Below, piece after piece: positions 1 through 10,122 of a stretch of 64,000 bases of DNA. Made by a program: the position numbers and the translations under genes. Below the pieces are notes generated by a model that did no database searches, was not told the origin of the DNA, and saw only the letters and a list, made by a program, of their open reading frames with translations. The DNA lies in assembly GCA_026182355.1 (NCBI GenBank), contig JAPFBL010000583.1:200547-264546 (forward strand). Reading direction: 5' to 3'. Each line of letters starts with the position of its first letter. The stretch's first letter is position 1. The stretch is from Hermatobates lingyangjiaoensis (Eukaryota > Arthropoda > Insecta > Hemiptera > Hermatobatidae).

Positions 1-179
1 TAACTGCCCTACTCAGGGGTTTACTTTCCTTGTTTAACCCATGCATGTTGATTCCTCTCCTCTCAGTTTAATACTGAACATATTAATTCCCTAATATTAC
101 TAGCCATCGCATAGTTCTAAAAAAATATAACTCAAAATCAATATTGTATTTTCACGTGTTCACTTAGACATTTGTTTTT

Positions 180-310
180 AAAATATATATTACTCTAAAT
201 AAATATATCATTTTTGGTACATATTATATATATACTATAGTATATACTATATATACTATATAGTATGTACTATCTACTATAGACTATAGTATGTACTAGT
301 ACATACTATA
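180..310. repeat. AT-rich palindromic tract
   Basis: Overlapping tatactatag and tagtatgtact units with many short dyads. It resembles the 46.6-47.3 kb tract in motif but has no fixed period I can see. Confidence 0.6.
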
Positions 311-314
311 CTAG

Positions 315-465
315 TTCTGAGGCGGCTGGAGACCCTCTGAACCAGTGCGCTTCGCTTCTCTATCTTATCCCTCCTGAAGACGGTTCAAACCGAAAATTAA
401 ATATTGCAAAAATGGCGTCCTTTTAATTTCTCTATGTTTCTTTTTTTATACTGAACTATATCTGT
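315..465 (+). mobile_element. Family A HHR half-element
   Basis: Carries the family A leader (ccagtgcgctt) and an HHR core at about 368-404 (CTGAAGA, CGGTTCAAACCG, GAAA). Bases after the GAAA are mutated, so stem I is lost. The 3' arm stops early and never reaches a (TA)n tract. Confidence 0.7.
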
Positions 466-467
466 TA

Positions 468-510
468 CTGAAATAACCAAGCAAATTATTGCCTTACTTG
501 GTTATTTCAG
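468..510. repeat. Perfect 14-bp inverted repeat hairpin
   Basis: CTGAAATAACCAAG at 468-481 is the exact reverse complement of 497-510, with a 15-nt loop. It lies just before a cacgtgttcatt motif like the one near the ends of family F and Q arms. Confidence 0.75.
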
Positions 511-744
511 TTCAGTGTCACGTGTTCATTAAGACTACAGTTGTTGTTAAAATCCACATATAATTTTTCTTTCTAAAATTATTTGTAATGTAATACTTAG
601 TTTTTCTGTTTCAAAATTCATACTTCTGTAAGTTTTCTCACTAACCTATAGTCAAAATTTATATTGTAATTTCTTAATTGTAACTAACTGCACTTTTATT
701 TATGTTTGATTTTTGAATGATTGTATTATTTCTTATATTTCCTC

Positions 745-860
745 TGTTTTTGTAGGTCTATGAAAAAGGTTTTAAATAAAGACCGAAACGTTGGCAATGA
801 GAGTTTAATTTGAACCTGAAGAACTGACCGAGTCCCGATAAACTATAGTTTTGTGTATAT
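745..860 (+). mobile_element. Family N PLE 3' arm
   Basis: Stem II-like hairpin followed by GAAACGTTGGC, then the family N end (gaactgaccgagtcccgata) and a short TA tract. The CTGANGA box is replaced by CTATGAA, as in the other N copies. Confidence 0.65.
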
Positions 861-864
861 ATAT

Positions 865-1085
865 ACAAGATTTCATTTAAATACGTGAAAAAACAATCAA
901 TGATCAAACCACAATATGAAATCGAAAAAAAAAAAGGCTAATATCTTTCAACCGTAACAAGCGGTCATCGTCAGAGTCAGTTCGGTTTTTGACTCTGACG
1001 AAGACCGCTTGTTACGGTTAAAAGATCTTAGTCTTTTTTTTTCCCAAACCCAATTTCAAATTGTGGTTTGATCATAAATATATAT
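865..1085. mobile_element. Family F palindromic HHR element
   Basis: Head-to-head arms (about 865-978 and 982-1080) with the family F end (gatttca, cgtga, gatcaaaccacaat). The minus HHR (about 936-977) keeps its core; the plus copy has AAAA for GAAA. It ends in atatatat. Confidence 0.8.
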
Positions 1086-1089
1086 GTAA

Positions 1090-1245
1090 TTAAATAAAAC
1101 TGTCCAGTGGACTTTGAAATAAAAACCAATCTAAATGAAGATAGCACACAGATAGGCAAAGCAGTAAGTCACTTCTATATTTCGACCATCATCATCATCA
1201 GGAGGTAATGGTCGAAACATAGAAGTTAGTTATTCTTTGTCTATC
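1090..1245 (-). mobile_element. Family L HHR element
   Basis: Minus arm with the GTCC/GGAC terminal hairpin near 1100, then an HHR at about 1165-1208 (CTGATGA on minus, then a run of ATG repeats in stem II, then GAAA). A short plus-strand partial copy follows to about 1245. Confidence 0.7.
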
Positions 1246-1249
1246 TATA

Positions 1250-1860
1250 AATAAATAAATGATTTATTTCTCATTGCATAGCTCATGAGAAAAAACTATT
1301 TATTAAAAGTTTAAAAATAATGAATTAAATTAATTTAATAAAAATAAACAACATTTCAATCAATTAAAATATCTAAAGTTTAATTATTTAACGCTTTTTA
1401 ATGATGGAATTAGTACGAGGTGTTTAAGCGAACACAGAAATGTACTTTGTAAATAACGTACATGCTTAGTTTTAAGCTTGAACTAAGCTAAAACTATGCT
1501 AAAACAAAGCTCATCGATAATTAATACTATAATAGGTAATTAAATTAATTATTCCTTAGATGGCGTGTAACGAAAAACAATTAATAATTTATTGGGACCA
1601 ATGCTACATTAATAATGGACTTTACTAATTATAACATAGTTTGGTTTAACTTAAGAGGTAAGCCAGTTTAATTAAATTTGTTTAAACATAATATTTAAAT
1701 TGCGAGAGTATAATTAGTTTAAATATTAATTAACAAAAACATATTTATTAATTAAGATTGATATGATACAATTAAAGAAAAAAATTGACTAGAATGATTA
1801 AGTATTTATGGATCAATTAAAAAGAATGATACATCATACGAGCAATCACCTTCCCCACTT
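1250..1860. other. AT-rich DNA, nothing recognised
   Basis: Very AT-rich, with no coding frame, RNA gene or repeat that I recognise. Confidence 0.5.
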
Positions 1861-1872
1861 GACTGCTTTTAG

Positions 1873-2115
1873 AGAGCCAGGCAAGCTCAGTGGTTAACAT
1901 AGTCGCCTGTGAACTGGTAGAACCGGGGTTCGATCCCTACCTGGTTCTGAATTTATTCCTGCGAGAGGTGAATAAATTTGAACTCATCGTACCTCGGAGA
2001 GGTCATTAAACCGTCGGTCCCAAGCATGTACGATGTCAGGTCCTCGTTAAAGATCCGTACTTAAATTCACTTGAGTTAGGCAAAATTTAGGACCCCCGAT
2101 GTTGAATCAACAGGT
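1873..2115 (+). mobile_element. tRNA-derived SINE
   Basis: Pol III A box (agctcagtggttaa) and B box (ggttcgatccc), then the body shared by every copy here: gatttattc-like segment, ctcggaga, ccgtcggtccc, tcgttaaagatcc, acttgagttaggcaaaattt. tRNA-like head but not a tRNA gene: the cloverleaf continues into a conserved unrelated body. About 240 of roughly 320 bp present. Confidence 0.85.
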
Positions 2116-2317
2116 AATTTGGCTCACCCATTACTAAATAATAAACGAACCACAATTTCCGCCTCTAGAACAACACTAAAAGGTGAAAGCCTTATAAATA
2201 TGGGCGTTGGAAAACAAACCAACAAACTTAACTGTTTTCAGATCGTCTATATTATACTGAGTAAAACCATTAAATAGGTCAGACTATTATGAATTACATG
2301 ATTATTGGATCTTATAA

Positions 2318-2441
2318 CATGATTTCACATAAAGACGTGAAAAACAATCAATGATCAAACCACAATATGAAATAGAAGAAAAAAAGACTAAGATCTTTCA
2401 ACCATAACAAGCGGTCTTCGTCAGAGTCTAAAACCCAAACA
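2318..2441 (-). mobile_element. Family F HHR half-element
   Basis: Single minus arm, with HHR at about 2386-2428. The core is intact and stem I (GACT/AGTC) is perfect. It abuts the SINE at 2452. Confidence 0.75.
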
Positions 2442-2451
2442 AAAAACTATC

Positions 2452-2529
2452 ATTTGTCGGTTAGCTCAGTGGTAGAGTGCTCGCTTTTAGACTGGCAGAT
2501 GCGTGGTTCAATACCCACTCTGGCTATTG
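2452..2529 (+). mobile_element. SINE, 5' part split by hAT insertion
   Basis: A box (ttagctcagtggtagag) and B box (ggttcaatacccactc). The body is interrupted at 2530 by a hAT-like insertion and resumes at 3224. Confidence 0.8.
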
Positions 2530-2537
2530 TTTTTAAG

Positions 2538-3215
2538 CAGAGTTTTTCAAACTTTTTTCGACGCGGAACCATTTTTGGTTCCCGAGAGCCACAGATTCAC
2601 AATCACAATATAAATATTCTCATATGCCTTTTTAAATAGTAAGTATGTTTAAAAACAATTAAAAAAGTTCTAATACTTTTATTCGGTTGAAAAAAAATTT
2701 AAAACTAAAAGATTTTAATTTTCATGTTTTCGACGAGTGCATAACACATAAAACAGAATTACTAGCAATTTTAACACAGAGTTTATTTTGTAATCATTTT
2801 TGGCTTTATAGTTGAGAGTTTGATTCTTAAGGTAGCCCCAGCATTAAGTCTACTTCGGTATTTGGTTTTTATGGCAGTTTAAAGGGAAAATCCAGTTTCA
2901 CATAATAGGTAGTGGGAAATGGCAGCAATGTGTGAAGTGGTACTTTTGCAATAGCAGGAAATTCGGGAATCAGATAGTTCCAAAAACTTACTAGTGATTC
3001 ATCTTAAATATGAATAAAATTTTAACCACTTCTACTTATTGGATATATGTAGATATAAACATTATTCGGTTTCATGATTCACAAGAAATATAGAATAAAT
3101 CCACACGCAACAAAAAAATTTTAGAAAAAGGTTTTTACTAAATGTTTTTCTCGGAACCTCAGACAGTCCGTTAAGGAACCCCTGGGTTCCGCGGAACCCA
3201 CTTTGGGAACCTATG
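2538..3215. mobile_element. Non-autonomous hAT-like transposon
   Basis: Begins CAGAGTTTTTCAAAC and ends with the inverted form (CATAGGTTCCCAAAG on minus). The subterminal gcggaacc motif is present at both ends. Flanking 8-bp duplications TTTTTAAG (2530-2537) and GTTTAAAG (3216-3223) match at 6 of 8. About 680 bp with no transposase frame. Inserted in a SINE; related copies lie at 26072 and 58550. Confidence 0.8.
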
Positions 3216-3223
3216 GTTTAAAG

Positions 3224-3394
3224 ATTAATTTCACTCTGAAGGTGAATACGAGTAAATCTGAGCATGTCGTCCCTTGGAGAGAATGATAAACCGTCAATAC
3301 CTAACCTGTACTATAACAGGTACTCGTTAAAGAACTCTACACCACATACACTTGAGTAAAGAAAAATTTATAACTACTAGTGTAGAATCAATGA
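3224..3394 (+). mobile_element. SINE, 3' part
   Basis: Continues the SINE of 2452: aataaatctgag-like segment, ccttggaga, accgtcaat, tactcgttaaaga, cacttgag. Together the two parts rebuild about 250 bp of the element. Confidence 0.8.
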
Positions 3395-4100
3395 GAGATG
3401 CAATATTTCCTCGAGGAATCAGTATCAAACTTCTTGATCAGCCTCTGAACCCTCCACAAAAAAAAAAAATTCTTCAAACTACTTCGATAATACTAAAGTA
3501 TTGAGGCTAAACTGACGGTCAGGTGAACCACTTCTACTCCAGATGACGATGACAGTCGAAATATATCAGCAAGTCGTGCCAATTCATCTCTATGTTCTTT
3601 TTGTGTAATTGGACCAGTTGATCTTGCTTATCATCATCCTGATGATGACTTTCTCAAATTAGACAAAACTTTACTATAACATTATAACACATATATCATC
3701 GATATCATCTTCAATAAAAAAAAATATACAGGCTATTTTAAAAATTTATAGGTATGAAATTAGCGAGCAAATTTCCAATCTTACTAAAATAGAATAAATT
3801 TCTTGAATAAATATCATTAAGTTTTTTCAGGTTATATAGTGAGAATGACTGAAATATATTGGAATTTGAATAATTTATTCTTACAGTTGTTCATTTATAA
3901 TTAGTTTAGCTGGCTAAATGAGTAAATAGAACGCCTTTATTTCAAGGAGAAATGACTTTTGATGTTTCAAAATGTAAAATTATGATAAAAAAGAGACTAG
4001 GTTAGGTAGGTGGTCAGAGGTGGTTAGTAAAGCAAAGAAAACATTCATGAGTGAACAGAAAAGGTTCACACAAAGGTCTCACATAAATTCTTTATTATTG
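3395..4100. other. No recognised feature
   Basis: AT-rich. A gatgacgatgacagtcgaaat string near 3543 looks HHR-like but has a broken core. Confidence 0.4.
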
Positions 4101-5142
4101 TTTACGTTCTTAGAGAGGGGGAGGGGGAAGAGAGAGAGTAAGAGAAAGGGAGTGAGAGAGAGTGAAAGAGAATGTGAGACAGAGGGAGAGAGAGAGAAAG
4201 AGATAATAGGGAGGGAGAGAGAGAGAGAGCGATAGAGAGGGAGAGAGAGAGTGATAGAGAGGAGGGAGAGAGCTAGAGAGATATGGGGGAAGGAGAGGGA
4301 TTAGAGGGAGGAGAGTGATAAGGAGGAGGACAACGCGAGAGAGGGGGAGAGAGTGACAGAGAGAGAGGGAGATAGTGTGAAAGAGAATGTGAGACGGAGG
4401 GAGAGGGGGAGAGAGAGAGAAAGAGATTGATAGGGAGGGAGAGATAGTGGTAGAGAGAGAGAGTGATAGAGAGGGGGGAGAGAGCTTTAGAGATATGGGG
4501 GAAGGAGAGGGATTAGAGGGAGGAGAGAGATAAGGAGGAGGACAAGGCGAGAGTGGGGGAGAGAGTGACAGAGAGGGAGGGGGAGAGAGTGAGATAGTGT
4601 GAAAGAGAATGTGAGACAGAGGGAGAGGGGGAGAGAGAAAAAGAGATTGATAGGGAGGGAGAGAGAGCGATAGAGAGAGAGAGTGATAGAGAGGGGGGAG
4701 AGCGAGAGAGATATGGGGGAAGGAGAGGGATTAGAGTGATAAGGAGGAGGACAACACGAGAGGGGGGAGAGAGAGTGGGAGAGAGTGAAGGAGGGAGGGA
4801 GAGAGTGTGTGAAAGAGAATGTGAGACAGAGGGAGAGAGAGAGAGAAAGATATAGATAGGGAGGGAGAGAGAGCGATAGAGAGGAAGGAGTGAGTTGAGA
4901 GGGGGAGGGAGAAGGAAGGGAGAGGGGATATGAAGGAGAGTGATAAGGAGTGGGACAAAGCGAGAGAGCGTGAGAGAGTGGGAGAGAGGGAGAGAGAAGG
5001 AGAGGGAGGGAGAGAGAGTTGAGAGGAAGGGAGGAGGAGAGAGAGAGAGAGGGAGAGAGATAGGTAAATTAGAGAGAGGAGAGGGAGAGAGTGAGTAAGA
5101 GAGAGATAAGGAGGGAGAGAGAGAAAGTGAGAGAGATATTCC
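4100..5142. repeat. GA-rich satellite, about 215-bp period
   Basis: Polypurine plus strand. The marker gtgaaagagaatgtgagac recurs near 4162, 4378, 4599 and 4808, so a longer unit of about 209-221 bp sits on the GA dinucleotide texture. Units also share gagatatgggggaaggag and gataaggaggaggac. Open frames here are artefacts. Confidence 0.85.
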
Positions 5143-5149
5143 TAAAGTG

Positions 5150-5690
5150 ACATTGCATTCCTCGTAAAATAACTCTTTGCATACAGAATCTAACGGGAGT
5201 TGCCAAGTTAGGTGAAAGGTCGGACTTTATGAGCTTAATCTGACCTGGTACTTAAATAAACTTCATCCAATACAGTATTACTGTAAACTTAATTTAAAGT
5301 GCAAACACTATTAAACGCCACATGATCTCTACTGCTTACTTCCATTTTGAATGCACAAGCATTTCACGTGTTTATTGTAATAAATTACTGAGATATTTAT
5401 ATGGTCATAACAGTTTAAAAAAAATAATGAATTAAACAATTTATAGAATTGATAAAAATATTAAAATAACCTAAATTTAATGCTATTACCATTTAACATT
5501 AATGCTTCAGGAATTAAACATTAAGTTAGCATAATTAACTATTAAACAATTAAGTAAAATAAATAAAACCTAATAAAACTAATTAAGCTAACATTAATTA
5601 AGACTAAAAGAATTGTAGTAAATATTATACATGATAACAGCTATAGAGGTTACAATGTCTGGTTACATAACGCACACACACACAGATATA
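5150..5690. other. AT-rich DNA
   Basis: No supported gene. A cacgtgtttattgtaataaa string near 5366 resembles the end hairpin of F and Q elements. Confidence 0.4.
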
Positions 5691-5766
5691 TATATATATA
5701 AAGATTTCACATAAACACGTGAAATAACAATCAATGATCAAACCACAATAAGAAATGGGAAAACAA

Positions 5767-5809
5767 GACTAAGATCTTTCAACCGTAACAAGCGGTCTTC
5801 GTCAGAGTC
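5767..5809 (-). ncRNA. Hammerhead ribozyme, family F
   Basis: Minus strand: stem I GACT, CTGACGA, stem II ACCG/CGGT, GAAA, G-AT-C stem III, TT|, stem I AGTC. All conserved HHR positions are present. Confidence 0.75.
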
Positions 5810-5843
5810 AAAAACCCAACCAGTAAGAGTCAGTTGGGTTTTT

Positions 5844-5886
5844 GACTCTGACGAAGACCGCTTGTTACGGTTGAAAGATCTTAGTC
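5844..5886 (+). ncRNA. Hammerhead ribozyme, family F
   Basis: Mirror copy of 5767-5809. Stem I GACT/AGTC, core CTGACGA at 5848-5854, predicted cleavage just before AGTC (5883). Confidence 0.75.
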
Positions 5887-5919
5887 TTGTTTTGACATTT
5901 CTTATTGTGGTTTGATCAT

Positions 5920-5971
<52 letters not shown>

Positions 5972-5972
<1 letters not shown>

Positions 5973-6242
5973 ATATCTCCCCACGTCGGAGGACGGAGCG
6001 CGAATATATTTCGACGGATTCAATAACATATCGACTGTTTGATATAATAGGTGTGTTATCTAATCGGGTTTGGTCAAATTTTCTAGGTTCAAAAACCAAA
6101 GTAACATTGGTTTTAAAAAATTAAACCAATTAATTTTAAAATTTAAAATTAAAAGGTTTTAAAATAAAATCGAAAGATCGGCAATGAGAGTTTAATTTTT
6201 GAACCTAGAAAATTTGACCAAATCCCGATTAGATAACACACC
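5972..6242. mobile_element. Family D fragment plus family N palindrome
   Basis: A minus D-leader fragment (gatatctccccacgtcg) precedes two inverted family N ends of about 45 bp (6050-6093 and 6198-6242; ggtgtgtta, tctaatcggg, aattttctaggttc). The inside holds a decayed aatcgaaagatcggcaatg. Confidence 0.65.
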
Positions 6243-6349
6243 TATATATATAAATGTATATATTATATAATGTATAATATGTATATATAATGTATATATG
6301 TATATCCATTACATATGTATGTGTGTGTATATAATATAACGTATATAAT

Positions 6350-6550
6350 AATCTGCGCTCTGTTCTTCGACGTGGTGAGATCTCTATCACTTCGTCCTCT
6401 CTTCTAGTCTACTCCTGATGACGAACAACAGTTAGTTCGAAATATTGAATTCTGTAAGTGTTTTTTTTATTCTTTTTTCTGTCTCGTGCTTTGTGTAATT
6501 TAAAGTTTTATAGTCCTTGTGGACTGTTTCTTATATTTAGTAGTATATAT
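6350..6550 (+). mobile_element. Family D HHR element
   Basis: D leader (cttcgacgtgg, cacttcgtcctctc), HHR at 6411-6452, tctgtaagtg donor-like motif, 3' hairpin GTCCTTGTGGAC, then tagtatatata. The same order is seen in D copies at 31432, 31846, 51938 and 53494. Confidence 0.8.
6411..6452 (+). ncRNA. Hammerhead ribozyme, family D
   Basis: CTGATGA at 6415-6421, stem II GAAC/GTTC, GAAA, TA stem III, TT|GAATTC, then GTAAGT. Confidence 0.7.
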
Positions 6551-6559
6551 AAATCGGGG

Positions 6560-7310
6560 CAGAGGAGGACAGGCAACAGTTCAAAATGAGAAAGTTGTGT
6601 TATCGTTTTACCACAGTATAAAGTGATCAAATATAATCCATTTGATTATAATCCTTTCCTACTAAGTAGTAGGGAAAAAAATAAACAAAAAATGAAAATA
6701 ATAAAAAAAGAATGACTGCATTCAAAAAAAGATATTTATCTTTTGAATCATTTGTATCATTTTAATTGATATTTAATTAAATGGAATAAAAATATCATTT
6801 TATATTTGCTTTAACGAAGTAAGCACTGGTTTCCATACTGTTTGCATTCTGAGAACGACCGTTAAAATGGTTAAAATGTTGATAAGTGAATGGTAATGTG
6901 TAGTTATCATTCCTGTTTCTTTCTGTATTGAAAAAGTAATATAGGAATAAACAAATATTTGAGTTTTGATCAAGGAGTTATTCTTGCTCTTTGGAAAGTT
7001 GATACATAGGATTTCAGAAAGCTAAGGTCAAAATGTTTACAATCAGTCGTAACTGTATGATGAACAAAAGCTGTCTGAGAGTGAAAAAAACGCTGGAAAT
7101 GTTGAATGAATAGCCAGTCTGGTGAAGGACTGCTGAGAAAGGTTGAGCTGAGTTGAATAGAGGGCAGGTCTTTGGAGTGCGGATAGATTTGAATGGATGT
7201 GTGTTCTATTTGAGTCGATGTGCTCTATTCATAATATGTTCTGGTAACAAAACTACATTGCCGTATCAGTTTCACCATCTCCTATAAAGCGGTGAGTTTT
7301 TTTTCAATTT
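6560..7310. other. No recognised feature
   Basis: AT-rich; no supported coding region or repeat. Confidence 0.4.
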
Positions 7311-7314
7311 TTTT

Positions 7315-7747
7315 AGCCATGTATACAGATTAAAAGTTAGGTTTAAGAATGGACTCCGCACTATCACAAATGCTTCGTATTACGTCAAAAACTACACCCT
7401 TCATAAAGACTTAAAAATTCCATTCATCCAAAACCTTGCCTCTGATCGTTATAAGTCATTTCACAACAACCTTTCCTCTCACCCAAATCCATTTGTACGA
7501 ATCCTTGCTTCTTCTCACCTTCCCAGAATCCCCCCAAGACGACTCAAGAGAAAATGACCCAGGGATCTGCTATTACAATAATATACTTTAAAAAAAAAAA
7601 ACCCAAAGTGAGAAGTTGAACCAGTGGGTTTCATTCTTTGCTCATGTGCATCGATGTCATTGTGTAATCTATTACTACATATGCCTGTTACGCATAATAT
7701 GGTAGTTGTATATTTGTAAATAAAGATGATAAAACAAAAAAAAAAAG
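7315..7747 (+). mobile_element. 5'-truncated Jockey-like LINE, 3' end
   Basis: A plus frame reads the C-terminus typical of Jockey-clade non-LTR polyproteins: RTITNASYYVKNYTLHKDL, a segment with HPNPFVRIL, then PPRRLKRK and stop near 7556. A 3' UTR with an aataaag signal and an A-rich tail (to about 7747) follows. Reverse transcriptase is absent, as expected for a 5'-truncated copy. Family assignment is from remembered C-terminal motifs. Confidence 0.75.
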
Positions 7748-7764
7748 AATGGAGGTAGGGAGTT

Positions 7765-7925
7765 AGGTTAACTCAGTGGCAGTGTGCTAGCCTCTCAACT
7801 AGTAGGTCCAGGGTTCAATACCCACTCTGAGCCTCGATTTATTCACGTCGTCCGTCAGGGAAGGCATTACGCCGTCGACTCCAACCCTTTGTACGGTATT
7901 CTAGGTAGATAAGAGATCTCAAAAT
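7765..7925 (+). mobile_element. tRNA-derived SINE, diverged
   Basis: A box (ttaactcagtggcagtgtg), B box (ggttcaatacccactc), gatttattcac and cgccgtcgactcc body motifs. The 3' half decays after about 7915. Confidence 0.75.
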
Positions 7926-8015
7926 ATTCCATATTTAAGATATTACTTAAAACTGGGGAGAGACAATTTCCCATAGCCAATCCAAACTTTTGTTTATAAA
8001 ATTTTATAAACTAAA

Positions 8016-8514
8016 AAACCAGTTTTTAGTAGCATGTTCTTAAGAGGTTTCAAAATTTGCAGTGAGGAATTTTTAGATGAAGAAATAAAAAATATTTACA
8101 AAATTGCAGGTTCTTTAATGTATCCAAAAAGGTTAATCGATAATATCATAAAAAAAAGGTGACACAATCCATGATATTAAATAATGAAGAACAGTTCACA
8201 AGAAGGAATTTGTTAGTCACTCTATGCAGTCCTTGTTTGAAAGATATGCCTTCATTTATGAAAAAGTTGGACGTTTCTGTTGTGTTCAGTAAAGATGGTA
8301 ACTTGTTTAACAGATTTGCCAATAATAAGCCAAGAAGAAAGGACTGTTGTGTATACAGGATACCATGTACTAGTGACTTTGAAATGTCTTACATTGGACA
8401 GACGAGCAAAGGTCTTCTTACAAGGATAAAACAACACAAATATTACATCAGAAGAGAAGACGAAAAGAGTGCCTTGTTCATGCACATAAGAAACAGTAAT
8501 CATGTTATATAGAT
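8016..8514 (+). pseudogene. PLE GIY-YIG endonuclease fragment, frameshifted
   Basis: Two plus frames form one decayed PLE region. From about 8023 a frame reads a hydrophobic and charged linker (FLRGFKICSEEFLDEEIKNI, then YPKRLIDNII) of the kind between PLE reverse transcriptase and endonuclease. It breaks near 8150 and continues in the frame beginning 8159. That frame has a CxxC pair (LCSPC), then the GIY-YIG core: VYRIPC (residues 65-70), SYIGQT (77-82), Arg89 and His93, with K(YY)IR after. The fragment ends at a short TA tract before the second catalytic half, so it is surely inactive. It directly ties this DNA to Penelope-like elements, whose members pair this endonuclease with hammerhead motifs in their terminal repeats. 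Confidence 0.85.
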
Positions 8515-8527
8515 ATATATATAGTAT

Positions 8528-8735
8528 AGTGTGGATGATGAAGGATAGAGAAAGTAAAAACATACACTTACTGCCTCCAACCATCTCTGTACCAGCGCGC
8601 TTGTTTTCCCAAGTCTCTCTCCTGAAGACGTTTTAAATCGAAAATTAGAGACTGTAAATGTTTCTTTATTTACATTGAACTTTATTTGTCCGTTTCGGAT
8701 GATCTTATTTTCATCATAGAAGTATATATAAATAT
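8528..8735 (+). mobile_element. Family A HHR element
   Basis: Leader (ccaaccatctctgtaccag), HHR at 8617-8655, gactgtaaatg, then ttgtccgtttcggatgat terminal hairpin and tatata. Stem II is shortened by mutation (CGTTTTAAATCG). Confidence 0.75.
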
Positions 8736-8736
8736 A

Positions 8737-9150
8737 TATAATCAATGATCAAACCACAATAAGAAAATAGGAAAACAAGACTAAGATCTTTCAACCGTAA
8801 CAAGCGGTCTTCGTCAGAGTCAAAAACCCAACTAAACACTAGATGCAGAAAACATCTGGTGAGGAGTTGAGAAGAGTGGGAGGGAAGAGAGGTATTTTAA
8901 AAGGGTGATAGCGCAGGAAAGGACTAATGTCCAGAAAGGGATGTTTGGGGAAACAAAGGAGTACAGTAAGAAAGAGTAAAAAACTATCCGCTAGCTGTCA
9001 ACCTTCTTTGAAGAGGCTATTGCCCTCGTAACGAAAGTATCCAGTTTGAAGAGACCGTTAATGTTGAAAGATCTTAGTCTTGTTTTCCCATTTTCTTATT
9101 GTGGTTTGATCATTGATTGTTATTTCACGTGTTTATGTGAAATCTTTATA
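8737..9150. mobile_element. Family F element with about 220-bp internal segment
   Basis: The F arms are separated by a non-palindromic segment (gatgcagaaaacatc, ggagttgagaagagtggg, gtattttaaaagggtga). The same segment recurs at 33870-33950 and 52830-52870, suggesting the original single-copy interior of family F. The minus HHR (8779-8821) is intact; the plus one is decayed. Confidence 0.8.
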
Positions 9151-9165
9151 TATATATATATATAT

Positions 9166-9228
9166 ATAACTTTATATATATATAACAGAAACTTTAATAC
9201 TAAAATTAAACTAATAAGAAAGAAGTGA
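9166..9228 (+). pseudogene. PLE C-terminal tail remnant
   Basis: A short frame out of a TA tract ends NRNFNTKIKLIRKK and stop. It aligns with SRNINPRFKFIKSD at the end of the PLE frame at 14237-14677. It precedes the HHR at 9389 in the same order as at 14.2-15.0 kb. Confidence 0.6.
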
Positions 9229-9388
9229 CGGGTGGTTAACCTCCCGTACGCTAGGAGCGCTAGTCTGACGTCACCTCAATCAATTGTTATCTCTACTTGT
9301 TGCGAACTGCCTGTAATATATTTCTAGTCATATTCTATTTTCTCTTTAGGGTTATTTTGAGTTGTTATTTATCTGTTTTTACTTTCTT

Positions 9389-9425
9389 CTACCTGAAGAT
9401 GATCTACAAGGTCGAAAGCTTGTGT
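9389..9425 (+). ncRNA. Hammerhead ribozyme, PLE family M
   Basis: CTGAAGA (9393-9399), stem II GATC/GGTC, GAAA, G-C stem III, TT|GTG. Stem I is weak (TAC/GTG). It lies between a PLE C-terminal remnant and an N-terminal start. Confidence 0.7.
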
Positions 9426-9475
9426 TTTCTTTTATAATTTAGTTATAGTTAGTCCTTAATATATGTTATCAGTTA

Positions 9476-9665
9476 TTGGACTGTGCTTTTGCCTCCAGTA
9501 TGTCCCTGGGTAATTTGTTATTTTCATTGCCTTTGCAGCATAGAAAAGAGATTAGAAAAAAAGAACAATTGCTGAAAAAAATCGTAAATGCAGAATCTTC
9601 TCTGTTATTTAACAAAACAAGCTTAGATGAAGACCTGCTTACAGTTTATACAAATATATATGTAT
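9476..9665 (+). pseudogene. PLE N-terminal stub ending in (TA)n
   Basis: A plus frame with Met near 9500 reads MSLGNLLFSLPLQHRKEIRK, then KKIVNAESSLLFNKTSLDED and LLTVYTNI, running directly into IYVYI encoded by a TA tract. It matches the stub at 14869 (MSLGELL, QHRK, LLKKIVN). I read it as the start of a PLE frame, cut off at the TA junction. Confidence 0.7.
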
Positions 9666-9704
9666 ATATAACAATATGACAGGAGAAGAAGAAATGTTAC
9701 ATAC

Positions 9705-9850
9705 TTGTTTAGTGAATATGATAGACTTGGTGTCTGACTGTAGACATCGTTGAGGTAACCTGGAGGAAGTACAGTTTGAAGGGCTTCGTACTCCTGAGGG
9801 TCAAGTTGAACGGGTAAGGGACAGTTGACTTCGTCTTCTCCCACCAGACT
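9705..9850 (-). CDS. Exon B of an NWD1/NWD2-like NACHT-WD repeat protein
   Basis: On the minus strand the acceptor ttctgttttag precedes 9850 and the donor GTATGT begins at 9704, giving a 146-bp exon. The frame starts in phase 0: SLVGEDEVNCPLPVQLDPQE, then YEALQTVLPPGYLNDVYSQT, ending in a split codon after SLN. Coding is not AT-biased like its surroundings. Placed after exon A (47362-47484), it gives GCFFL|SLVGEDEVNCPLP. That fits the FVALxGxxYGxxxIPxxI segment upstream of the NACHT domain in NWD1-type proteins, STAND-class proteins with C-terminal WD repeats. Identity is from remembered family pattern, not a search. The next exon is not found between here and position 1. Confidence 0.65.
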
Positions 9851-9987
9851 CTAAAACAGAAATTTATATAAATCTTAATTTGAAATAAATATAAAGATTA
9901 AAAAAATTACAATTAAAAAAATAAACAAAAATTAATAATTATAAAAAGACATTAACGGTACAGATTGAGGCCAGTAAGACAGGTGTC

Positions 9988-10110
9988 TTTCTGTGTGTTT
10001 CTTTCGTTTTGAATTTATTTTATTTAAAAAAGTCCGCTGGACCGTTTCTTTTAATTGTTATATATATATATATCTTAGTTTTTTCTCATTTCTTATTGTT
10101 GTTTGAACGG
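9988..10110 (+). mobile_element. Family C and F 3'-end fragments
   Basis: The C tail (gtgtctttctgtgtgtttc to gtccgctggaccgtttc, then TA) lacks its HHR. It is followed by a short F tail (tcttattgttgtttgaac). Confidence 0.7.
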
Positions 10111-10122
10111 TTTTATATATAT

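Larger units (their letters stand above)
5701..5925. mobile_element. Family F palindromic HHR element
   Basis: Near-perfect arms (5701-5822 and 5829-5925) around a 6-bp centre, bounded by (TA)n on both sides. Both arms carry intact HHRs. A good reference copy for the family. Confidence 0.85.

Noticed and set aside
3540..3575. HHR at gatgacgatgacagtcgaaat
   Set aside because: CTGANGA reads AGATGA, and no stem I or family arms surround it.
4020..4958. Ser/Leu-rich and Arg/Glu-rich frames in GA repeats
   Set aside because: Products of the GA satellite, with no start context, domain or codon signal.
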